NCBI GenBank assembly: GCA_023897205.1
Contig: JAHWDD010000010.1
Span: forward strand, 496,001-560,000
Length of the DNA stretch: 64,000 bases
Reading direction: 5' to 3'
DNA from: Exophiala sp. HKRS030
Taxonomy: Eukaryota > Ascomycota > Eurotiomycetes > Chaetothyriales > Herpotrichiellaceae
A model generated the notes under the pieces. The model was not told the origin of the DNA, ran no database searches, and saw nothing but the letters and a program-made list of their open reading frames with translations. Below are positions 56,849 through 64,000 of the stretch, piece after piece (within the stretch, counting starts at the first letter, position 1; each line of letters starts with the position of its first letter). A program made the translations under genes and the position numbers.

Positions 56849-58268
56849 TTATCCCACGTGACCCAGTTCCGTCAAGACCTGCTTCTCTTTCGTCGGGATC
56901 GACTTGTTGATCAACGAGTTTGAAAAGTTCCGGCTCTTGTTCCCGTCGTCCGGGTCGTAGATGCTGGCACCGTCGTGGCTCTCGTCACCGGACTCGAGAT
57001 CGCTTTCGTCGCGGAACGGTTTTCTCGTGGTGGACGACGGGGCGGAGGGTTTTTCTCCGTCGTAATCTTCGACGTTGACGGTCGGGGTGGTGGTCGTCGT
57101 CGTGTCCGTGGACTTTTCGGCGCCGTCGCCGTCGGCCGAGTCGATCGCTTTCGGTGTGTCGGGCATGCTGTACAGGTAGGTGGCCAAGAAGACCAGCACC
57201 GAACCGAAAAGGAAATAGATTGTGGGCACAAAGTTGAAGATGAAGATGGACGCGACGGTCGAGAGGATGATGGACAAGGAGGTGGCGAACCCCTTGAGGA
57301 TGTTGTCGGCGTACTTGATGACCATGGCCACGATGAGCCCACCGGCGGCCTGGGTGCAGATGGTCAGGACCACGACGGGGTTGTAGCCCTGGAAGAAGCC
57401 CTCGGCGCGGATGGCCCGGCCGTCCCAGACGAAGGCGCCGAAGAGGGCGATGGCGAGGCAGCCGATGCTCAGTTGGATGTTGCGCACCCAGATCGAGGCC
57501 GTGTGGCCGCCCTTGAGCACCTTTTCAAAGTAGACGCCCGCGAAGCCGGAGCAGAGGCAGGCCACGGCGACGGCGACGATCCCGAGCATGTAGTTGCCCT
57601 CCTGACGGGTGGTGGTGGTTTGCGTGCTGCTGCTCCCGGAGGGGATCTGGACGCAGGCCACACCGGCGGTGAGGATCACGAGGGCCAACCACTTCTTCCC
57701 CGACAGGGTCTGACCCAACATCAGCACGGCGAACAAGGCCGTGGTCAGGATCTTGCATTGGTACGTCACTTGGAACGTGGCGGCGTCCAGGTTCGACGCG
57801 GCGACGAATTGGAGGTTGTTCTGTAGGGTGTATAGGACGGCGGGGACGAGGAGTTTGAGGAAGCCACTCTTGACGCTGAAGATGTCGGCCCAGAGGTGGT
57901 GGAGGGTGTAAGAAGGCGGGTTGGAAGATGCGGTGTTGCCCATGTCGTCTGCCGCGACGAAGGAGGGGAGTCTGGAATACTGCGACTGGGACCGTTGTTC
58001 GCGTAGGTGGACGGTGAGACATATTATACATTTGAGGAGTTCCGACAACACCACGGCGGTCGAGCTGAGGTACCTCGGGCCAGGCAGGATTCGGGAATAT
58101 CTCATGATCAGGACGAGAGAGGAGTTTTGGATGACGAGGGTCAAGAGCGATGCGTATTTCGTGGGGACCCCATAGATGGTCGCGACACCATCTGCGAAAC
58201 CTTTTGGTCAGTCGATCTCGTTTTGTTTGGTACGCGAGAAGAAGATGTAACATACCTTGAGGAGCCAT
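56849..58268 (-). CDS. Nucleotide-sugar transporter (SLC35A-type)
   Basis: Two exons: 58268-58256 and 58191-56849; 451 residues. The 13-base first exon (MAPQ plus one base) joins DGVATIYGVPTKYASLLTLVIQNS. SLC35A proteins exchange a nucleotide sugar (UDP-galactose, UDP-GlcNAc or related) for the monophosphate in the Golgi membrane. Family marks are SSTAVVLSELLKC, LYTLQNNLQFVAASNLDAATFQVTYQ, KILTTALF and KYADNILKGFATSLSIILS. About ten hydrophobic segments fill residues 15-350. After the membrane part comes an unusually long, acidic and Thr/Ser-rich cytosolic tail of about 95 residues (TTTTTTPT, DESDLESGDES) ending KQVLTELGHVG. Substrate cannot be read from sequence. High GC at third positions gives a 283-codon antisense frame, rejected as a gene. 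Confidence 0.92.
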
Positions 58269-59482
58269 TGTTCGTTCCTAGGTGGTAACTCTATATAACT
58301 GGGAGACGATGGACTTTCGTGGGGAGCTTGCACACGAGGTGTATTCGAGTATTGTATGGTGGGTTGACAAGGATCGGTTTGTTTTGTACTCGGTACAGGT
58401 GGAAATGAACTGGGAAAACAAAACGAGTGACTGGCACCTGTTTGGAAGAAAAAAAGGTACCTCCGGAGTACGGATACTGAAACAGTGGATTTTTCTAAAC
58501 GAAGGACATGATAAGTGAGTGAGAAGGACAGAGGAACTGTTCCCAGGGTTGAGGAATCTCTTTTTCACGGTGATACAATAGAGAAGGACATTCTAGAGGA
58601 ACGAAGAAGAATATACGGAGCGTAACTGATAGCGGGTTGAAAGGGAACAAGGTTGGTCGGCGGCAGAAGGCGTCAGGTGGTGCGTGACAGAGAGGGATGA
58701 GAAATTAAAGGGTGGAGGTTTCTCGACGGGGCTGAAAGGCTGAAGGGGCTTGGGCTTGTTGTATTGGGCATTACAATACCTTATCGTACTGCCACACGTT
58801 TCGAATCTTCCATACGTCTGAGACTACCTACCTACCCCGTACTACGACTTATTACATACAGCATTTTCTTTATTGTCTACTTCCTTTCGAATACACACTG
58901 TAGGGACTTTTTTTAGTTCCTCTATCATCTCAAAAGCCATGTGAAAAACAAAGTACACGAGTAGTAGTGGCCTTGGCTACGGGACGGGTTTCACTAAAAG
59001 ACGAGGCTCGAGCTTTTCCCCCCCTACAATAGCTCCCATTCCAATGCCACTCTACCGGAACAATTCTCTCCCTCTCTTAGGTCAAATGTCACGGCTGCCA
59101 AGTGAAATTGCCCTCGTACCTGAATATCCGGGCTTAGTCAGGTTAGACCCCGACAGCCCAGACCGATACTAATACGAGGTAAATACTGTAAATTGGTAAG
59201 TCACACTAGCCTCTTCCGTATTAGCCATACAGCTTTAATTAGAAATTTCTCTTTCTTCCCTCCCCTCGTGGTGGTCACAGCGCCACTTACGGAGTATCTC
59301 GTATCGATAAATCTTTTGACACTGCCCTACTATCCGTATCAGCACGACATCTTTTACGTAGAATGGTCGCTTTGGGTTCGATATCAATGCCATTTCCAGC
59401 AATCTGGCTTTTCTAACCCTCCCACATGGATTGAACAAAGTACAGGGTATATATTTAAACTCCAATAAATACTCCGTACCCT
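58269..59482. other. Intergenic, transporter upstream region
   Basis: No supported gene. TACGGAGTA occurs at 59288-59296 and TACTCCGTA at 59470-59478. The last lies within 10 bases of the next gene's stop. Confidence 0.55.
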
Positions 59483-60787
59483 TCAATTGGCATAACTGAA
59501 ATGAAAGGGATCAAGACGAAATTGTTTCTCAGTCACCGGCTCACCCTTGAAGAACGCCAACAGCCATTCCTTCACGCTCACCTGGACATTGTATGAGACA
59601 TGTTTCAACACCCAGGCATATGATGCTGCTTTCCATATCCTCTTGCTATGCTCCGCACTATGGTCATTCACCTGGATTTGCCACATGACGTTGTTGCAAC
59701 TTTGGCCCGTCAGGTGGAGGTCGTCTACCTGCTTGTGAACACCATCCATGTACTCTTGCAGGCTCCGGAAGTCGCCGGCCTTATCCAAGGTCACCATACC
59801 AAAAGTCAGCAGACAAGTCACTTGGAATATCATTTCCAGCCGACCTTGTTGAGTGAGTTCGGCGTCCAAAGGTGGCCGACGCTCGACGAGCGAGAGCAGA
59901 CTCGAGTCTAGCTGCAGTCCGAATGAATGTATTCGTGGCGGTCCTGCAGTTTTCGATGTCACCGCTGTGAGGCCGCTTATCGTTGACAGTGACTTCCAGA
60001 GCTCCCAGAGGCCGAACAAGAAGCCGTTCAGTCCCTTGACCAGTCTGTCCAAGTCTGACTCGTCCCAGATGTAGCTTTCCGGACTCGTCCCGTATATGCA
60101 CTCGAAGAAACACATGACTCGAGACAGGAGGACTGAACCGACAGCCAGAGGCCCGCCGGTTGATTTGAGGATGCGTCTAACCGTAGAGTAATGCATCCCT
60201 GCTGCATCTTTGGCACCGGTCCGCCTGTCGAATGTGCCCAAACTGATGATCGAGGCGAGCAGGTCATCTTTTCGATTCGGGCTTGCCTTGGTGCTTAGGA
60301 CCCGCAACATCTTGAGGGCTTCACCTTTGTGCCTCATCACTGCCATGTTCAACTCGTCCTTTTCGCGTTCCGAAGCATATTTGTTCAACCCGATGCGATA
60401 CAGTGCAGACCGAGCCAGGATGACTTGGAAACAAGCTGGCGTTGTCAGCGCAATGGAGAAATTGCTGGCAACTGGATGTGGCCGGAGTCGTGAACTGAAG
60501 CCATAGGTTGCTTTGGGATAGTAGAGCAGGTAGAAGCTGACGAGGTGTTCTTGCAGACGGTCCAGGTTCACGGGCAGAGCTGCGAAGGGGTCGAGTCTGT
60601 CAGAAAATGGTTTCACGCTGTATCGGACTATGGCGAGGAGTTTCTGTCGCGTCGACAGCTCTCTGAACTTTTCTTCTTTTCCTTTGTCGCTTTCATCTCG
60701 CTGCTCGTGAGGTTGTAAGTCTTCCGCTTCGACAACGACCGACTCCTTTTTGATGTGGATCAAAGCTGTAGATGTTGGACCGGCCAT
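59483..60787 (-). CDS. Fungal regulator-like protein without zinc cluster
   Basis: Single exon, 434 residues from ATG 60787. The N-terminal 45 residues are charged (HIKKESVVVEAEDL, DESDKGKEEKFREL). The rest is helical and resembles the C-terminal region of Zn2Cys6 factors of the DUF3468/Fungal_trans_2 kind. Marks are SFYLLYYPKATYGF, TPACFQVILARSALYRIGL, MRHKGEALKMLRVLSTK and DDLLASIISLGTFDRRTG. No Cys-x2-Cys zinc cluster is encoded here or in the 600 bases upstream in any frame that I can join. It may be a stand-alone regulatory domain, common in some fungal lineages, or a factor that lost its DNA-binding exon. Function is unknown. Confidence 0.78.
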   Translation of the reverse strand: MAGPTSTALIHIKKESVVVEAEDLQPHEQRDESDKGKEEKFRELSTRQKLLAIVRYSVKPFSDRLDPFAALPVNLDRLQEHLVSFYLLYYPKATYGFSSRLRPHPVASNFSIALTTPACFQVILARSALYRIGLNKYASEREKDELNMAVMRHKGEALKMLRVLSTKASPNRKDDLLASIISLGTFDRRTGAKDAAGMHYSTVRRILKSTGGPLAVGSVLLSRVMCFFECIYGTSPESYIWDESDLDRLVKGLNGFLFGLWELWKSLSTISGLTAVTSKTAGPPRIHSFGLQLDSSLLSLVERRPPLDAELTQQGRLEMIFQVTCLLTFGMVTLDKAGDFRSLQEYMDGVHKQVDDLHLTGQSCNNVMWQIQVNDHSAEHSKRIWKAASYAWVLKHVSYNVQVSVKEWLLAFFKGEPVTEKQFRLDPFHFSYAN

Positions 60788-61396
60788 AACCCGCTGAAAT
60801 CATCCTGCCCGGTGTGTAGGATGTCGTTGAGAAAAGAGCTACTACTACAATCTCAAGTAAGCGTCTCAGAGTTTGTAAGAGTCAGACTAAAATCGCGGTC
60901 AGGGCCTAGTCGTCATGTAGTACTCTGTACTCCTGTTCGTACTTGTACTGTATCACCTTCGATTGAGGTCATCAAAGTCAGAGGGCAATCAGGCCTCGGA
61001 TAGGCGGGTCGATCAGTTTAGTGGCCAATTATTTCTACAATGACCCCCTTAGAAGGTGCATCCCCGGCACTAACTCTAGGCGCACCCCAAACACTTCTAA
61101 CAAGCTTGGAGTGTCCGGGAAATACTGGGCCTATGCAATACACTCATCAGCCCCTCGTTACGGTACGCAGCTTCTCGCCACTTGCATGACGTTTAATTCC
61201 TCGCTTCACAACCAGCATCATCACACGCCATGGGACCGCATCCCACATAATACGTCATGCTCGTGTTTCAGGTGCACGAGGAGATAAGATGTACTCGTAT
61301 TGGGACTCATGTGGTTGTATACCACGATGCAGCAAAACCTCAAGTCAGCCCAGAAACCTCCGACTGTGTGTGGTCTCGAGACTTACATGGTAAACA
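60788..61396. other. Divergent intergenic region
   Basis: 609 bases between the regulator-like gene and the pyrophosphatase. AGTAC-rich stretches occur near 60920-60950. An upstream exon of the pyrophosphatase could lie here, but none is demonstrable. Confidence 0.45.
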
Positions 61397-62634
61397 ATGG
61401 TTGCTCGAACGTATCCAAATCCCTATACCCTTCGAACCCACGGCCGCCCTCGAACATCCGATTTCCGCGTCTTCGTTGAAAAGAATGGATCCCCTATCTC
61501 TCCCTTCCATGACATTCCGTTGTACGCAGACCGAGAAAACCACGTATTCAACATGGTGGTCGAGATTCCAAGGTGGACTAATGAGAAATACGAAGTAAGC
61601 GTGTCGCAAGTCGAGGCAAGACAGGATCAGAGCAGTAACCCCCAGAGTTCTCCTCCATCAATACTCACGACTTACATGACTATTGGAATACTGACGGTTG
61701 CGGGTCATTGACGCCTCTTCACCCAGATCTCAAGAAACAAAACCTTGAACCCAATCCACCAAGATCAACCCGACGGTATCCCAAGGTATGTCCGGAATAG
61801 ATACCCGCACCACGGATACATATGGAACTACGGTGCTCTACCTCAGGTTTGCATCAACTCCCCCCCTCGACTCTTCTTTTCATGTTCTCATGCTGAACTG
61901 CTTCTGCAAAAGACCTGGGAAGATCCCAACTACGTGAACCCCGACACCAACGCCAAAGGCGACAATGACCCGATCGACGCTTGTGACATTGCTCAAGCCG
62001 TCTCTCATACGGGCGAGGTCAAACAGGTCAAGGTGTTGGGTGTCCTGGCGCTGATCGACGGCGGAGAGACGGACTGGAAGCTCATCGTCATCGACGTGCG
62101 TGATCCGATGGCCAAGGACATGCACGACATCGGAGACGTTGAACGACTCATGCCTGGGTTCCTCACGGCCACGCGAGAATGGTTTCGTTTGTACAAGGTT
62201 CCAAATGGGAACCCTCCCAACGATTTTGCATATGATGGCAAATTCCAGAACAAGAAGTAAGTTCCTGGATTCTTACCTCAGGGCACTGAACAGTCTACTC
62301 ACAATGCCCTAGATTCGCTCTCGGTGTCATTGACGAATGTCGACGTGCCTGGGATAATCTGATCATTGGAAAGAGCTCACCAGGCAAGATTAGTTGGTAA
62401 CTTTTTCCACTCCGGTCTCGTGCTTTGTTTTCGGCTATACTGACCGGATTGATGAATGGCCGTAGCACGAACGTGACAGTGGACAAATCACCCTTTCAAA
62501 TAGATCCCGGCGATTTGGACATACCCAAGGATGAACATTTGAAGCCGGTTCCAAGACCAAAGGTCATTGATGAATGGTTCTTCCTTCCTGCTCGAGACGT
62601 CCCTGACGAACAACAACATGAGGATGGACCATAG
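61397..62634 (+). CDS. Inorganic pyrophosphatase (family I, soluble)
   Basis: Five exons: 61397-61594, 61727-61846, 61913-62256, 62313-62396 and 62466-62634; 304 residues. The enzyme hydrolyses PPi to drive biosynthesis. All the catalytic residues I can align to yeast Ipp1 are present: Glu/Lys/Glu in [13 protein letters not shown], Arg and Tyr in [18 protein letters not shown], the triad in [12 protein letters not shown], then [12 protein letters not shown] and [10 protein letters not shown]. The N-terminus ([19 protein letters not shown]) and the C-terminal third ([15 protein letters not shown] ... WFFLPARDV, ending acidic) diverge from the usual cytosolic enzyme. It may therefore be a second paralogue or a mitochondrial form whose leader exon was not found. 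Junctions are phase-consistent throughout. Confidence 0.92.
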
Positions 62635-62847
62635 CGGCAGAGGATGTTGTGTTTGTCTGTACTGACCCTAAATCTCAACAGAGAAACTCCAATCTAATGC
62701 GAATCACTCCACTATATGGCATACAGATTCTTTGTCGTATCTAAAATCCCAACCATCGATCACGTCTAAATCTTTTGTCGTGGCACATCACACCCACAAC
62801 CCCGTCTTTCCTTTCTTTCAGGGATTCCTGATACCACTTATACGCTA

Positions 62848-64000
62848 CTATAGCCTTGCCCTCTCAGCGTCATCTCTGACCCTCACTCCAGCTTTCCTTC
62901 CCGGTTCTTTATCCTTGACCTTCAAGATCCGCCTCAACAGTTTTCCGGTCGGACTCTTGGGCACCTGGTCGGTGAATTCGACCTCGACGATCCACTTGTA
63001 CCTCACCTTTTTCTCCTTGACGAATTTCAACAGCGTCCTCCCGACGGCCTCGGTCGGCTCGACGCCCTTCCTCAGCACGACGTACGCCTTGGGCCTCTCA
63101 CCGGCGTAGTCGTCGGCGATGCCGAGCACGGCACAGTCCTCGACCAAGTCGTGACCCAACAACAAATCTTCCAACTCGGCCGGGGGCACCTGCAACCCCT
63201 TGACCTTGATCATCTCCTTGATCCGGTCTTCGATGTGCACCAGCCCTTCGTCGTCAAAGTGACCCACGTCGCCCGTGTGGAAGAAGCCCTCGGGATCAAA
63301 GGTCTCGGCCGTGGCGGTCGGGTTGTCGAGGTAACCCATGGCGATCTGGGGGCCCCTGGCGCATATCTCGCCCGTCTGGTTCGGGCCCAGCTCTTTCCCC
63401 GTCGTCAGGTCCAAGACTTTGGCCACCGTGTTGGCGACCAACATGCCCCCCGTCGTCGCGTACCTGTAGTCGTAGTGAGAGGGAGGGTGCGCGGTGATGC
63501 AGGCCGTCGACTCGGTCGCCCCGTACCCTTGTCTGAATCCCGTCCAGGGAAACTTTTTCTGCAACAGCGATATGATCTCGGGAGAGATGGGGGCCGAACC
63601 GGAAGACCACCTCTCCACGTGTCGAAGGTCGTAAGCGTCCACGATCTTGTCCCTCACCAACCGAATGATGATGGGTGGCACCAGGATCAGTTCCTTGATT
63701 TGAAACTCGCAGATGGCTCGGAGCATGGCCTCCATGGTGAATGCCGGCAACATGACGCTGTCGCCGTTCATGAAAACCGGGTAATGACAGAAACGGACCA
63801 CTCCGGTGACTATTCATGTTTTGTTTTCAATCTCATGTCAGTTGGTTCGCACGTACATATTTTTCCTTCAGGGATGGATTGTCGGTCTCTCTCCACCCAG
63901 AAAGGAAGAAGCCGAAGGGTCATGCGAGGTGATGTATACACGTACTGTGAAATAGTGGCATCACCGCCAGAATCTTATACTGTCCAGCGGCCTGTAGCTG
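62848..64000 (-). CDS. AMP-forming acyl/aryl-CoA ligase (4-coumarate-CoA ligase-like), 3' part
   Basis: Two exons visible: one running in from the window edge to 63946, and 63809-62848. The 5' end lies beyond 64000. ANL-family ligases activate a carboxylate as an adenylate and transfer it to CoA. The upstream exon reads AVMPLFHI and joins TGVVRFCHYPVF. Later motifs are GYGATESTACIT, GEICARGPQIAMGYLDNP, GFFHTGDVGHFDDEG, RIKEMIKVKGLQVPPAELED and the catalytic-Lys loop PKSPTGKLLRRIL. The protein ends ARL, a type-1 peroxisomal targeting signal variant, so peroxisomal location is likely, with roles such as fatty-acid or phenylpropanoid chain activation. Substrate is not deducible. Third positions are strongly C/G-biased. 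Confidence 0.93.

Noticed and set aside
56975..57826. 283-codon plus-strand open frame
   Set aside because: Antisense shadow of the nucleotide-sugar transporter. The translation is repetitive Gly/Asp/Arg/His with no family features.

Overview
This 64-kb window is nuclear DNA from a filamentous ascomycete (Pezizomycotina). The genes are intron-rich, with short GT-AG introns mostly of 45-110 bases. The gene set includes a NoxB-type NADPH oxidase, an RTA1-like membrane protein, Zn2Cys6 regulators and a fungal tautomerase family. Composition and gene content would fit Eurotiomycetes, possibly a black yeast of Chaetothyriales, but that placement is an inference. I recognised about 30 genes. For the spliced ones I placed exon junctions by hand, using reading phase, splice consensus and family conservation.

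Layout. 1-9.5 kb: 3' end of a malic enzyme, MOB1, an RRM/RD-repeat/RGG RNA-binding protein, mitochondrial ribosomal protein bL31m, and a Vps5-type retromer sorting nexin. 10-18.8 kb: a single-pass membrane protein of unknown function, a fungal tautomerase-like enzyme, a long disordered protein, the delta subunit of mitochondrial ATP synthase, and an Ipa1/UBE3D-like protein. 18.8-28.6 kb is gene-poor. It holds a phosphoinositide phospholipase C with a very long 3' intron and a secreted CAP-like protein. 28.6-35.6 kb: a small cupin, SDH1, the proteasome ATPase RPT1 and the chaperonin CCT4, the last two divergent from one promoter. 36.6-46.3 kb: a P450, histone H1, FEN1, a broken glutaryl-CoA dehydrogenase copy, and a Ubc4-type E2. 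47.7-64 kb: NoxB, a short-chain dehydrogenase, an RTA1 protein, a Zn2Cys6 factor, a nucleotide-sugar transporter, a regulator-like protein without a zinc cluster, an inorganic pyrophosphatase, and the 3' part of a peroxisomal-type AMP-forming ligase.

Most of the window is housekeeping: respiration (SDH1, ATP synthase delta), proteostasis (RPT1, CCT4, Ubc4, Ipa1), replication and chromatin (FEN1, H1), and trafficking. I see no biosynthetic gene cluster, CRISPR array, intact transposon or virus-like element. The points most worth a second look are these: the pseudogene with two separate lesions; the 560-base terminal intron in PLC, whose retention gives a different C-terminus; a GC-AG intron in SDH1; and a 9-mer (TACGGAGTA) that occurs far more often than chance in intergenic DNA.
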